Assembly: GCF_001431415.1 (NCBI RefSeq)
Contig: NZ_LDJI01000009.1
Coordinates: 145,863 to 209,862, forward strand
Length of the DNA: 64,000 bases
From: Stenotrophomonas humi
GTDB taxonomy: Bacteria; Pseudomonadota; Gammaproteobacteria; Xanthomonadales; Xanthomonadaceae
Direction: 5' to 3'
Shown piece after piece: positions 1 to 7,900 of the stretch. Below the pieces are notes generated by a model. That model saw only the letters and a program-made list of their open reading frames with translations, was not told the origin of the DNA and did no database searches. A program made the translations under genes and the position numbers. How positions within the stretch are numbered: the first letter of the stretch is position 1; every line of letters begins with the position of its first letter.

Positions 1-346
1 CTGCGTAAAGCCGCTGGGTTGCTCGCTGCTCCAGAGCCTGCATGTGCTGCTCGGGCGCATCGAAGAACTCAGGGGCTGGCTGCTGCGGCTGTGCTGCCCG
101 CAACTCAGACAGTTCCCGCTCAAGTGCCTGACGCTTATCCCTCTCCGCTTTCATCGCGGCATACGGGACGGCCTGTTCCTCTTTGGGTTCCGGGGTCGTC
201 GTCACCTCGGGTGCCGGGGCTTCCGGCGGCGTATCGACCGTTTCGACCACTGCTTCTGGCTGCTCCGGCTCCGGTTTTTCCGGCGTCTCCGTCGCGACCA
301 GCGGCTGGGTCATGTCATCAAGGAAGTCTGTACCGTTGTCGCTCAT
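1..346 (-). CDS. Scaffolding protein, N-terminal part (runs off window)
   Basis: The start ATG is at 346 and the open frame continues past position 1, so only about 115 residues are visible. The sequence is acidic and rich in Pro, Glu and Gln for the first 70 residues, then turns into a charged helical stretch containing AERDKRQALERELSELRAA, a likely coiled coil. Position directly after the portal gene in a P22-like order points to the internal scaffold that guides capsid assembly. The assignment rests mainly on order and composition; a minor head protein is the alternative. Confidence 0.55.
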   Translation of the reverse strand, partial: MSDNGTDFLDDMTQPLVATETPEKPEPEQPEAVVETVDTPPEAPAPEVTTTPEPKEEQAVPYAAMKAERDKRQALERELSELRAAQPQQPAPEFFDAPEQHMQALEQRATQRLYA

Positions 347-360
347 TGTTCTCTGCTCCA

Positions 361-405
361 TCGACCGTACGTCGTCGTCACGCTCGACCGTTCGCCGTCG
401 TCACG
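361..405 (-). repeat. Imperfect 23-bp tandem repeat before the scaffold gene
   Basis: Two units beginning TCGACCGT (361 and 384) run head to tail and differ at few positions. They fill most of the 70-bp gap between the portal stop and the scaffold start. They could be a promoter or translation-control duplication, or a leftover of recombination. Confidence 0.6.
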
Positions 406-416
406 TGCCACAAGGC

Positions 417-2360
417 TTATTGCTGCTCAACAAAAACCCCGCTCGATGGCGGGGTCTGCTGGGGTTCTGGCTTGAGGGCCTGCATTCGTTCTGTTTCGGC
501 CCTGTACTGCTCAATGCCTAGCTCTCGCTGTCGGTTGACGTTGTCGGCCTCCTTCAACTGCAGCTCGGCCATCTTGATTTGGATGTCGGCCTGCTTATCC
601 GCCGCTTTCTGCTCCGCTTGCTGGATGCGCTGCTCTGCCTCTTGCAAGGCCTGCTGCATCTCCTGCATCTGCTGCTGGACCTGCGGAGGGATGCCGCCCT
701 GCTCCATCTGCTCAAGGATCTGATCCTTGTTGCGCAGGCTGGATGCTTCGATGATTGCCTTGGTCGGAATCGCGCTCGGGTCGGCCTTCTTCAACTCCAC
801 CAACTGCTCGTACTGCTCCGACTGAATGGTGACGCTGTCGGGGCCGTCCTCAAGGATCAGATCGATATCCAACTCGGCAAGCTGGTTCTGCGTGGCGACA
901 ACTCGCTGCATCATCGGCTCGGCCTGCAGCTGCTGAAGCTGCTCAGGAGCCAAGGGCTGACCAGACTGCTCGGCCTGCTGCGCCACCTGCTCCCACTGCT
1001 GCACCGGCTTGTTGATCGACACCCAGCGCAGATTGCGCTCGTCATCGGTCACGCGAACCCAGCGCTCCTCCGTCCAGTACTGGCGGATGCGGTACCAAAC
1101 CTGCCGATAAACCTCCCAGCTCATCATGCGCAGCGCTTCGAACAGGCCCGACATTTCGGCCAATCCAGACGTGAGCATCATCTCCTGAGCGCGGCCGCTC
1201 GGGGCGCTGGCGTCACCCTCAATTGCAGGGTTCACACCGCTGGCGTCGATCTCTGCCTTGGCCTCCTGCAGCAGTGCCATCTGACCCTGAGCAAGCGCCA
1301 AGCCATCGACAATCTCAAACCGCATATTCGGCTTGACCTCGATAGCACCATCTGGACGGGCTACTTCGCGCCGCATCCGCTCCAGGTCGGGGACCGCGCC
1401 CTTCTCATAGATCACCTGCTTGCTGTTCAACAGGTGAAGGGACTTCGACTTGCGTTTGTTAATCTCGTCCTGCGGAGAGATCATCCGGCGAACTACGCCA
1501 TAGCGGCGGTTCTCACGGTCGATGTAGGCTGACGTGGCGACGATCTGGCACTGCGGCTCGCCAACTTCATCGACGTACGGCGAAACTTGAGGATCGCGGA
1601 GATACCCGCCCTTGCAGAAGATTGCGGTGGACCACTGCCCCTTGTGCTTGAACTGATGTTGAAGAACACGGATGCGCTTACGCTTGGTGTCGCTCCACTG
1701 AACCTTTGGCCGATCTCCGAAGGTCTCGGACTCGATCCATCCCGAGTAGCAAGCGGAGATCGCATCCTCCTTGCCCGGGAATTCCCGCAGCGCGTCGGCC
1801 TCGTCCATCCAGATGGCAACGCCCATGAAACCGGCATCGCTGAAATCTTTTCTACGACTACAGGGATCACGGTAGAAGCGATCCCAGGGGATATGGGTGA
1901 TTGAGACCTCGCGCTGACCATGCGTCACCCGCACCGCAATCGATACCGCACCGACACCCTCAATGAACAAGTCGCCCGCCGCCTCAGACCGCACAAGGCT
2001 GTACTTGTTCTCGTCGCAGACGTACCGGATAGCGTCGGTTGCCGACTGCGCCTCTTCCTCGTGCTTCGGAGTGCGCGGGTAGGCGCGAGGGTCGGTGCGC
2101 ATGCGGCGCTCATGGCCCAGCAGCGCATCCACCTTTGGGGCAATGCGATTGCTGATCACGACAGGCTGGCGACGCTTGTTCAGCGCCTCCAGTTCCTCAG
2201 GGCTAAGTTGCTTCCCGTCGTAGTAGTCGCGGTCACGCTCGGATAGCTCGCGCTCTTCCCGAGTATCCTGCTCGGCCTGCTCAAACTGGTCGATCAGGAC
2301 GGACAGATCCACCGACACCGCCTTCGATGCGGTGCCTTCGTCCAAGGTAGCGTCGGTCAT
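417..2360 (-). CDS. Phage portal protein (P22-like)
   Basis: The 647-residue product matches the size of P22-type portals, which form the dodecameric ring through which DNA enters the capsid. The N-terminal part has the motif DYYDGKQLSPEELEALNKR followed by QPVVISNRIAPKVDALLG, typical of this portal class. The last 150 residues are Gln/Glu-rich coiled coil, fitting a barrel extension. The start overlaps the large terminase stop by 4 nt (ATGA at 2357-2360), implying translational coupling. A terminator-like hairpin lies within the last codons. Confidence 0.9.
   Translation of the reverse strand: MTDATLDEGTASKAVSVDLSVLIDQFEQAEQDTREERELSERDRDYYDGKQLSPEELEALNKRRQPVVISNRIAPKVDALLGHERRMRTDPRAYPRTPKHEEEAQSATDAIRYVCDENKYSLVRSEAAGDLFIEGVGAVSIAVRVTHGQREVSITHIPWDRFYRDPCSRRKDFSDAGFMGVAIWMDEADALREFPGKEDAISACYSGWIESETFGDRPKVQWSDTKRKRIRVLQHQFKHKGQWSTAIFCKGGYLRDPQVSPYVDEVGEPQCQIVATSAYIDRENRRYGVVRRMISPQDEINKRKSKSLHLLNSKQVIYEKGAVPDLERMRREVARPDGAIEVKPNMRFEIVDGLALAQGQMALLQEAKAEIDASGVNPAIEGDASAPSGRAQEMMLTSGLAEMSGLFEALRMMSWEVYRQVWYRIRQYWTEERWVRVTDDERNLRWVSINKPVQQWEQVAQQAEQSGQPLAPEQLQQLQAEPMMQRVVATQNQLAELDIDLILEDGPDSVTIQSEQYEQLVELKKADPSAIPTKAIIEASSLRNKDQILEQMEQGGIPPQVQQQMQEMQQALQEAEQRIQQAEQKAADKQADIQIKMAELQLKEADNVNRQRELGIEQYRAETERMQALKPEPQQTPPSSGVFVEQQ
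432..455 (-). terminator. Intrinsic-type terminator inside the end of the portal gene
   Basis: On the minus strand CCCCGC and GCGGGG form a perfect 6-bp stem with a 6-nt loop, followed by TTTTT. All of it lies within the last codons of the portal frame, whose stop codon is at 417-419. Stem and U-tract are textbook; activity in late transcription is inferred. Confidence 0.6.
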
Positions 2361-3733
2361 GCTGTCTTCCAGTTATCGCCGTCGTCGGCGTCGTGTGTGT
2401 CGTAGTCGCGGCGACTGGGCTTCTTGCCAGCAGCGCTTGTCGTCTCCGGAAGAACCGGCCACTCAAACGCCACCAAGTAACCAATGGCCGTGGTGATGTG
2501 CTGGTACTGGTTCTTCTGATCCTCTTGGAACGAAGATCCTTCTTTGAGCTGCACCGTAGCCATGCCCTTGTGGCACCACGGCGCAGTCTTCGGGTTGACA
2601 AACAGCGAGACCTGACCGGCTGCGTTGCGCACCTTGGCCCGAACTGCATTGTGTCGGTCCTTGATGGCTGGTGCAGCGCCTGGGACTAACCTTGTGACTT
2701 CCCAGCCGTTATCGCGCAGCACCTGCTCCATGTCGGTGTAGTTCGACTGTTGCCCGTGCTTCTCGCCCGCCTTGCCAGCCGGATCACCGTAGATCACAAC
2801 CTCACGATTCTCGTGATTCTTGTACTTCTCGACAAACTCAGTGGCGGATTGCCTTGCCACCGCGCTTGTCAACACGATCTCATCCAGCGCGAACAGATTC
2901 TCGCCGCGCCTTACGCATACTGCAGACGAAAGTGGCGTGTAGTTGAAGTCATGGCACCACAGCAACTGTTCATCGAGACCAATAGCTGCATCCGTGACGT
3001 TCTCGGTGCCGTATTCCTCGTAGATCCTGCCGCTGGCCGTCTCAAAGCTGGCCTCAAACTCCTGCTTGAACTGCTTTGACGACATCGCCCGCTTCATGGA
3101 CTCCATGACATCTGGAGGAAGGATTTCCGCTGACTTCCAGTGAAAAACCTTGAAGTTGGGGTCCGCGCCTGTCTCTGCCGCTTGGCAGAGGTCGTAGTAG
3201 TGGTTCAGGCCGTCCGGGACGCCGAGCAGCCAGCACCACGCGCGGTAGTTAGGGTCCAGCGGGTTGACTGTGTTCAGCGCAGGCAGGATGTTTGCCTCCC
3301 ACGCGCTGGACTTCACGTCAGCAAACTCGTCGATCCCACCGCCCTTCCACGGGATACCCTCAATGCGCTGCGGCTTGTCCAGCCCGATCACATGGATCTC
3401 GCTGCCATTCGGCAGGTAGATGATTCGATCTGACTCGGACGGCCGGCGCGAGTGCATCGCCGACAGGGTGAAGGCCTTCAGGTCATCCCAGAAGATTTTC
3501 TTTGCCTGATCGTGCGTTGGTGCAGCTGCGAAGTACGGCCCGGGCACCCGATTGGCCTGCTTCACAAGGAAGCGCTTGAAGCGTTCGGTCTTGCCTGATC
3601 GGCGACCAGCAGGCACCAGTGGGAACCGAACGCCAGAAGGCACAGCGGCAACAAGCGCCAGCTGCGCAGGGTGATCCTTCAGGGCATACCAGCGGGCCAG
3701 CTGCCTATCTAGCAGCAGGTTGCCAGTGTTCAT
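2357..3733 (-). CDS. Terminase large subunit
   Basis: The 458-residue motor pumps DNA into the procapsid and cuts the concatemer. Visible motifs are the Walker A-like PAGRRSGKT (residues about 42-50), Walker B GGIDEFAD (about 131-138), and the RNase H-like nuclease acidic sites DFNYT and YGDPAGK in the C-terminal half. The length fits terminases of this group. It sits between small terminase and portal, overlapping both by 4 nt. Confidence 0.95.
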   Translation of the reverse strand: MNTGNLLLDRQLARWYALKDHPAQLALVAAVPSGVRFPLVPAGRRSGKTERFKRFLVKQANRVPGPYFAAAPTHDQAKKIFWDDLKAFTLSAMHSRRPSESDRIIYLPNGSEIHVIGLDKPQRIEGIPWKGGGIDEFADVKSSAWEANILPALNTVNPLDPNYRAWCWLLGVPDGLNHYYDLCQAAETGADPNFKVFHWKSAEILPPDVMESMKRAMSSKQFKQEFEASFETASGRIYEEYGTENVTDAAIGLDEQLLWCHDFNYTPLSSAVCVRRGENLFALDEIVLTSAVARQSATEFVEKYKNHENREVVIYGDPAGKAGEKHGQQSNYTDMEQVLRDNGWEVTRLVPGAAPAIKDRHNAVRAKVRNAAGQVSLFVNPKTAPWCHKGMATVQLKEGSSFQEDQKNQYQHITTAIGYLVAFEWPVLPETTSAAGKKPSRRDYDTHDADDGDNWKTA

Positions 3734-4173
3734 CCAGGGAGCCCTTCAATCAGCTTCTTCAGCGCGTCATGCAGCCCGTCATCACCATCCGTGCCCTCTC
3801 GCTTATCCCGCCACCTGTCGGGCTGGCGGTTCTTAAGCCAGAAGATCATTGCGGTCGGGTCAGGCGGGTAGTGCTTGATGATCGGAGTAAGAGTTACCGC
3901 ACCCTGGTAGCTGCTGATATGCACGTCATCATGGCTGTACCCGGTAGCCCGGCGGAACAGTGACTGCTCAACCTGAGAATCAACCTCGTCCTTGCCGCGC
4001 TTTAAGGACTCAAGAAACGATGGATGCCGTAGCTTCCAGTTGTTCAGGGTTGTCTCTGTCACCCCAAAGAACTGCGCAATATCCTTATCGGTAGCGCCGA
4101 GGCGACACAGCCTCTCCGCCTGCTCGTCCAGCTCTTGGCTGTACTTGCTTGGCCTACCAGTCTTCTTGCCCAT
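3730..4173 (-). CDS. Terminase small subunit
   Basis: The 147-residue product begins KKTGRPSKYSQEL and contains a helix-turn-helix at about residues 25-50 (TDKDIAQFFGVTETTLNNWK). The C-terminal motif TAMIFWLKNRQPDRWRDK is characteristic of this small-terminase family. It recognises the packaging site and recruits the large subunit. The 3' end overlaps the large terminase start by 4 nt. Confidence 0.93.
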   Translation of the reverse strand: MGKKTGRPSKYSQELDEQAERLCRLGATDKDIAQFFGVTETTLNNWKLRHPSFLESLKRGKDEVDSQVEQSLFRRATGYSHDDVHISSYQGAVTLTPIIKHYPPDPTAMIFWLKNRQPDRWRDKREGTDGDDGLHDALKKLIEGLPG

Positions 4174-4192
4174 CAGGGCCTCCTAGTTCGCG

Positions 4193-4513
4193 CTAGGCCG
4201 CAATATCAAGCGTGCCCCTATGCAACAGCTCGCCCCTATCGGAGCGGCGAATGATGATTCGATACAGGCCCTGGCCTAGCTTCTTGGACTGCTCGGCGGT
4301 GATGCCCCACTGCACTTGACCCTGCTCGTCCCCTGCTGCATCAACAGTGAGCCGGTCATGACCTCGCGGGTACGGCCGGATGACAACCTCCAGCGCGGCA
4401 TCGTCCAAGTTCGCCTCGCCGTCACCATCCCGAATCCAGGTCACGAACTCAGCATCAGCACTCTGGCTTGTGGTGTAGGTGCGCTCGTTTGGCTCGATCA
4501 CTCTGATCTCCAC
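4193..4513 (-). CDS. Conserved phage protein of unknown function
   Basis: The 106-residue protein starts with GTG at 4513. It is acidic in the middle and alternates hydrophobic and polar residues, which suggests an all-beta fold; no catalytic motif is seen. Its place between the spanin/tRNA block and small terminase is where P22-like phages often carry small accessory genes. The tRNA-Trp gene begins only 5 bp upstream of the start. No function is proposed. Confidence 0.7.
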   Translation of the reverse strand: MEIRVIEPNERTYTTSQSADAEFVTWIRDGDGEANLDDAALEVVIRPYPRGHDRLTVDAAGDEQGQVQWGITAEQSKKLGQGLYRIIIRRSDRGELLHRGTLDIAA

Positions 4514-4518
4514 TTAAC

Positions 4519-4593
4519 TGGCAGGTCGCTACGGACTTGAACCGCAACCTCCACGGGTTTGGAGCCCGGGCGCACTGCTTGCGCTATCGACCC
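4519..4593 (-). tRNA. tRNA-Trp(CCA), degenerate
   Basis: The anticodon loop CTCCAAA gives anticodon CCA. The T-loop TTCAAGT and an encoded CCA end are present. The D-loop is short and lacks GG, and the acceptor stem has a mismatch near the base, so the fold is weaker than that of a host tRNA. It is the second Trp tRNA in the prophage. Confidence 0.7.
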
Positions 4594-4601
4594 ATAAACT
4601 G

Positions 4602-4674
4602 AGGCGTGGCAGGACTCGAACCTGCGACCGGCACCATACAAAGGGGCTGCTCTGGCCGACTGAGCTACACGCCG
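4602..4674 (-). tRNA. tRNA-Thr(TGT), degenerate
   Basis: The D-arm (GCTC/GAGC), the anticodon loop TTTGTAT (anticodon TGT) and a perfect T-arm (GCAGG, loop TTCGAGT, CCTGC) are clear. The acceptor has only six good pairs and no encoded CCA, and the anticodon stem has one mismatch. Another Thr(TGT) tRNA lies at 7901-7975. Confidence 0.7.
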
Positions 4675-4679
4675 TGAAA

Positions 4680-5147
4680 CTATTTCCTATCAGCCAGCAC
4701 TACCGCTTGGCAGGCTCGGAGCTGGTCGTCGCTGTCTCTTGCGATACGAACAGCAGCTCCCGCAATTTCTTCTCTGCTGACGGCTCCCGCATCACGCTGG
4801 CTGGCGGTGGCGGCAGCACTGGACAGATTCCGGGTTTCACAGCTCGCGAGTTCGTCGCGCAGCCGGTAATTGCCATTGCGCAGCTCAGCAACAACAATCG
4901 AAGGCAGACTTTCGTTTTCACTGCGCGCTGCCTCGTATTGGGTGCCTATCTCATGCAGACGTTCGTTTTTTGAATGTTCGACTGAGCGGGCCTGCTCGAC
5001 TGCCTTGGTCTCGCCCTTGGACTGCTTCAGCTCGGTGCGGGTCCCTGTGACTGCGGCGATATCACCACGCCATGACCAGCCAGCCCAGAACGTGCCCAGC
5101 AGGCTCATCAGCCATGCGATGCCGACTACCTGCGCTCTGGTCAGCAC
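4680..5147 (-). CDS. Inner-membrane spanin (Rz-like)
   Basis: The 155-residue protein starts with GTG at 5147. A single N-terminal membrane anchor (about residues 5-25, VGIAWLMSLLGTFWAGW) is followed by a long charged periplasmic coiled coil. This is the i-spanin layout; it pairs with the outer-membrane partner to fuse the membranes at lysis. The decisive evidence is the lipoprotein gene nested in another frame inside it. It lies downstream of holin and endolysin in the late operon. Confidence 0.88.
   Translation of the reverse strand: MLTRAQVVGIAWLMSLLGTFWAGWSWRGDIAAVTGTRTELKQSKGETKAVEQARSVEHSKNERLHEIGTQYEAARSENESLPSIVVAELRNGNYRLRDELASCETRNLSSAAATASQRDAGAVSREEIAGAAVRIARDSDDQLRACQAVVLADRK
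4700..4921 (-). CDS. Outer-membrane spanin lipoprotein (Rz1-like), nested in Rz
   Basis: The 73-residue frame lies wholly inside the Rz gene in another reading frame. It has a basic start, a hydrophobic signal and the lipobox ITGC at about residues 18-21, followed by a proline run (LPPPP), as expected of Rz1. The mature protein would sit in the outer membrane and bind the Rz coiled coil. Nested Rz1 genes are well known in lambdoid phages. Confidence 0.88.
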   Translation of the reverse strand: MKTKVCLRLLLLSCAMAITGCATNSRAVKPGICPVLPPPPASVMREPSAEKKLRELLFVSQETATTSSEPAKR

Positions 5148-5359
5148 TTCAGTACGCCACCGGTAGCTATGCCCGTCCCCATCGCCCTCATCAGATCACG
5201 CTGAAGGTCAGGAACACGGGCAGGTTGAAACTCCGGCGTCTTCTTTTCAAACACCAGCGCCAGATGCTCACGGATCGACTGCCACTGCTCGGGGCTAGGC
5301 GGCAGTGCATTCAGCTCGGCAAAGCCCTGAATCCAGTAGGCGAATTGTTCTGGGGTCAC
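5141..5359 (-). CDS. Small phage protein in the lysis cassette
   Basis: The 72-residue protein uses a GTG start at 5359 and overlaps the Rz start by 7 nt. The sequence is soluble and helical (FAYWIQGFAELN, PEQWQSIREHLALVF) with no membrane segment or catalytic motif. Proteins with this opening are common beside lysis genes of Stenotrophomonas and Pseudomonas phages and are annotated as hypothetical. No function is assigned. Confidence 0.7.
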   Translation of the reverse strand: MTPEQFAYWIQGFAELNALPPSPEQWQSIREHLALVFEKKTPEFQPARVPDLQRDLMRAMGTGIATGGVLKC

Positions 5360-5417
5360 TCAAACCTCCACGCCCACAAGGGCTGATGTGTCGCCGATAT
5401 GGAAATTCCCATGTCGG

Positions 5418-5729
5418 TCAGTCAGTGCCACCGGCACCGATGTTCTCGGCGTCAGGATCGAATGGCGGCGGGGTAAGCCCGCTTGCGCGCATCAGTCCTT
5501 CCAGTCGGTAGATGTGGTTCAACATGCGGCCGCTGCGGCGCTCCAAGGCACGTACCTGCTCAGTAAGCCTGTCCAGCTCCAAGCGGATCGTTTCGTACAG
5601 CCTGGATTCGGCCGTGATTGCTTCGTTGTCCCGCTTTCGGCCGGCCTTCCCGCTGAACCAGCCGAGTGCGCCGGTCACAATCGCAGCGATCCATCCGCCC
5701 AATTCCGTTGGATTGGTTCCGGTATCCAT
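5418..5729 (-). CDS. Holin-like small membrane protein
   Basis: The ATG at 5729 is preferred over an upstream start because it overlaps the endolysin stop (TGATG). The 103-residue protein has one clear membrane segment (about residues 10-25, GGWIAAIVTGALGWF), then a charged coiled coil with YETIRLELDRLTEQVRALE. Size, membrane anchor and position beside endolysin and spanins suggest the holin that times lysis. A single-TM holin is plausible but unproven. Confidence 0.65.
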   Translation of the reverse strand: MDTGTNPTELGGWIAAIVTGALGWFSGKAGRKRDNEAITAESRLYETIRLELDRLTEQVRALERRSGRMLNHIYRLEGLMRASGLTPPPFDPDAENIGAGGTD

Positions 5730-6205
5730 CACTGGACCGCCTCCCACGCTTGGGTGTACAGCGCATCCCATGTCTGTCGATGCGGCTTACCGGGACGCCA
5801 GTTGCGGATGTAGTAATCCCACGCCGCAGCGACATAGCCCGGCGCCGGGAGCGGCCGCGGATCGGTGTAGAGCAGCAGCCGTGCAAAGGCGCAGGCCAGA
5901 AGGTCATCCTTCTCCAGCGCCGGATAGACGGCCGCCTCAGTCGGATCAACGCCCCGCTCCCGGCACACGACGATAGCGATCCACTTGGATGCTTGGTGTG
6001 TCAGTACGCCGCGAACGCCGCCGCCCTTCTCGAACTGCCAAAACCCGCGAGCGGGACCGCCAATCTGGCGGCGATGCTCAAAGCGGGATTCCTGCAGTCC
6101 AATGGCGAGCAGCATCAGCCGCGCCTTGTCCGTGTCCATCTTCGTCGGCAGCAAAGCGAGTCCGGGGCCGACTACCCGGTTAACGATGTAGTCGAGATCC
6201 GACAC
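5729..6205 (-). CDS. Endolysin, lysozyme/transglycosylase-like
   Basis: The 158-residue protein starts with GTG at 6205. It contains GLQESRFEHRRQ with a likely catalytic Glu (about residue 38) and GPARGFWQFEKGGG, the Glu-Ser-Arg and Gly-X-Trp-Gln-Phe pattern of phage muramidases of the lytic transglycosylase fold. There is no signal peptide, so it needs the holin to reach peptidoglycan. It overlaps the holin gene by 1 nt. Confidence 0.85.
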   Translation of the reverse strand: MSDLDYIVNRVVGPGLALLPTKMDTDKARLMLLAIGLQESRFEHRRQIGGPARGFWQFEKGGGVRGVLTHQASKWIAIVVCRERGVDPTEAAVYPALEKDDLLACAFARLLLYTDPRPLPAPGYVAAAWDYYIRNWRPGKPHRQTWDALYTQAWEAVQ

Positions 6206-6295
6206 TCTGGCCCCCTGTGGGCAGTTCTGGGCGGCCTGCTAGGGGCCTGAAATTCGTTTGAAACGTAGACGTCCCAATGCTTTTGGGGTGGCCTG

Positions 6296-6487
6296 TTACT
6301 CGCTTCCCATCCGCATAATCTCGCTACCGAGCTCAAGTCGCAGATCGCCGACATCCGGGGTGAAGTAGTCGCACGCGTACTCGCCGTCCCGCATCTGAGC
6401 CAGGACGAACAGTCCCTTCACTTCGCCGCGCAGCACTTGCTCGCGAAGACCCTCAACGATGCCCAGCACTTCCGGGTTGGGCTTCAT
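6296..6487 (-). CDS. Small conserved phage protein
   Basis: The 63-residue frame starts at ATG 6487, overlapping the metallophosphoesterase stop by 4 nt (ATGA). It has an N-terminal helix (VEGLREQVLRGEVKGLFVLAQ) followed by a beta-like half. The compact pattern resembles small regulator-like phage proteins, but no family is recognised. A 90-bp gap separates it from the endolysin. Confidence 0.65.
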   Translation of the reverse strand: MKPNPEVLGIVEGLREQVLRGEVKGLFVLAQMRDGEYACDYFTPDVGDLRLELGSEIMRMGSE

Positions 6488-7323
6488 TCCAGGTGACTCC
6501 AATCGCGAGCCGGATACCGGCGTTTCATGTACTTCGGCAGCTCCTCGCCCGTGTACTCGCGGCATAGCCAGCGCAGCGTCAGGAACATGGGCTCAAAGTC
6601 CCCGTCCCTTACGTCATGCAGCACTGCGACACCGCGCCACTCGTTCGCGCCCTGCGGCCCTCGGTATAGCTCGGTGCCGAGATAGCAGGAGCCGACCACA
6701 AGGCCGTGAATCGTCTTTCCGTTCGCCAGTGGGCGGTCGCCGTAGCGCTTGCCCTGCTCATGCCCCTGCACGAACGAAAAACCCAGCTTGTTGAGCCGGT
6801 TGTCGATGGTGCCGCCTATGGGCCGGGGGCTATGGGCCGTCTTCCAGTAGTGGCAGTACCAAATGCCGTCTACCTCGACTGGCGCCTCAAATTTGTGCCG
6901 CTCCCAGCCGAACGTCTCGACGCCCATTAGGTGCGTGCCGACGACACCCTCAAATCGGGCGTCATTGACTGCCAGCCGTGCAGCGCGGTGCTCGTGGTTG
7001 CCCTCGGTGAAGATCCAACGCGGGTTCCAATGCTTCCGCTTGCCGTCCTTGAGCCGTTTAATCTCTTTCCAGATTGGAGCCGTCAACCGGGCCATCGCCT
7101 CGCGGCCAGCCTCAATGTCAGCCAACAGCCTGGAGTTCTCTTTCTCCAGTCCGCCAGGGGCGCTATAGCTCGACATGCTGGGCAGATCCCAGAAGTCGCC
7201 GATGCAGACGATTACGTCAGGCTTGCGCCGGACGATATCCGCAGCGATCCAGTCGAGGTGGTCTGTAGCGTCCCCCGGCCTGATCTGGCAGTCGGGGATG
7301 ACGTAGTGGCGCCTCGGATTCAT
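6484..7323 (-). CDS. Calcineurin-like metallophosphoesterase
   Basis: The 279-residue protein carries the metal-binding series of the calcineurin fold: PDCQ near residue 10, GDFWD at about 42-46, GNHEH near 109, a His in WYCHYW near 157, and GHEQ near 189. This predicts a two-metal phosphatase or nuclease; the substrate is unknown. It lies in a late operon, between a nucleotide hydrolase and lysis genes, and overlaps the neighbours on both sides. Confidence 0.85.
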   Translation of the reverse strand: MNPRRHYVIPDCQIRPGDATDHLDWIAADIVRRKPDVIVCIGDFWDLPSMSSYSAPGGLEKENSRLLADIEAGREAMARLTAPIWKEIKRLKDGKRKHWNPRWIFTEGNHEHRAARLAVNDARFEGVVGTHLMGVETFGWERHKFEAPVEVDGIWYCHYWKTAHSPRPIGGTIDNRLNKLGFSFVQGHEQGKRYGDRPLANGKTIHGLVVGSCYLGTELYRGPQGANEWRGVAVLHDVRDGDFEPMFLTLRWLCREYTGEELPKYMKRRYPARDWSHLE

Positions 7324-7724
7324 CAGGGCCTCGCATACTCGCGTTGCAGATCAGCGACTGCACCAGCCGTGGGGCGGTCGTCGTGGAGCTTGCCCACGCT
7401 CATTGCATCAAGGATCAAGGCGCAGCACGCCATGGCGTGTGCAACGTGGTGGACGCCGGAGTCCGGGGCAACGTCTTCGCCGTCCCAGAAGGCATCCATA
7501 TGCCGCTCAAGCGCCGCCTTGTAAACCGAGATGCTGATTGCCGCATCGCGCCAGTTGTATGGGCCGTACTTCTTCGCCCCGTCAGCCAGCGCCATCGCCA
7601 GATAGTGCTTGGCGGACGGCGGCACCAAGTGCAGCGGAACCTTCAGTGCACCAATGGCCGTCTTTGGGTTGTTGTCCGGATAGCTCTGGCCCTCGGCCAC
7701 GCGCTCTACGTTGGCCGATGACAT
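7323..7724 (-). CDS. DUF5664 / dATP-dGTP diphosphohydrolase-like protein
   Basis: The 133-residue protein begins at ATG 7724, just left of the tRNA cluster. It has the DUF5664 signature ADGAKKYGPYNWRD followed by YKAALERHMDAFWDGE and SGVHHVAHAMACCALILD, an all-alpha set of conserved His, Glu and Asp residues that in related phage enzymes bind metal and hydrolyse purine dNTPs. A role in adjusting the dNTP pool is inferred from the family. The stop overlaps the metallophosphoesterase start by 1 nt. Confidence 0.8.
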   Translation of the reverse strand: MSSANVERVAEGQSYPDNNPKTAIGALKVPLHLVPPSAKHYLAMALADGAKKYGPYNWRDAAISISVYKAALERHMDAFWDGEDVAPDSGVHHVAHAMACCALILDAMSVGKLHDDRPTAGAVADLQREYARP

Positions 7725-7738
7725 GCTTACCTCTGATA

Positions 7739-7814
7739 TGGCGAACGGGGCAGGACTTGAACCTGCAACCACCGACTTTGGAGGACGGTGCTCTGCCAAT
7801 TGAGCTACCCGAAC
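7739..7814 (-). tRNA. tRNA-Trp(CCA)
   Basis: The anticodon loop is CTCCAAA, the D-loop AATTGGCA contains GG, the T-arm is perfect (GCAGG, TTCAAGT, CCTGC) and CCA is encoded. Two T-T mismatches weaken the acceptor stem and one lies in the anticodon stem. First of three clustered phage tRNAs, counted from the left. Confidence 0.88.
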
Positions 7815-7819
7815 GTGAT

Positions 7820-7895
7820 TGGCGGCGGGCCTAGGACTCGAACCTAGATCGACGGGATCAAAACCCGTTGTCCTAACCAATTGAACGAACCCGCT
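7820..7895 (-). tRNA. tRNA-Gln(TTG)
   Basis: The anticodon loop TTTTGAT gives TTG, with a perfect anticodon stem (ACGGG/CCCGT), a T-arm (CTAGG, TTCGAGT, CCTAG) and an encoded CCA. The first acceptor pair is A-C. Spacing to its neighbours is 5 bp on each side. Confidence 0.88.
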
Positions 7896-7900
7896 ATGTG

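Noticed and set aside
6172..6354. A 60-codon minus-strand frame between endolysin and the small gene
   Set aside because: It overlaps both supported genes, has an unlikely composition and no ribosome site.
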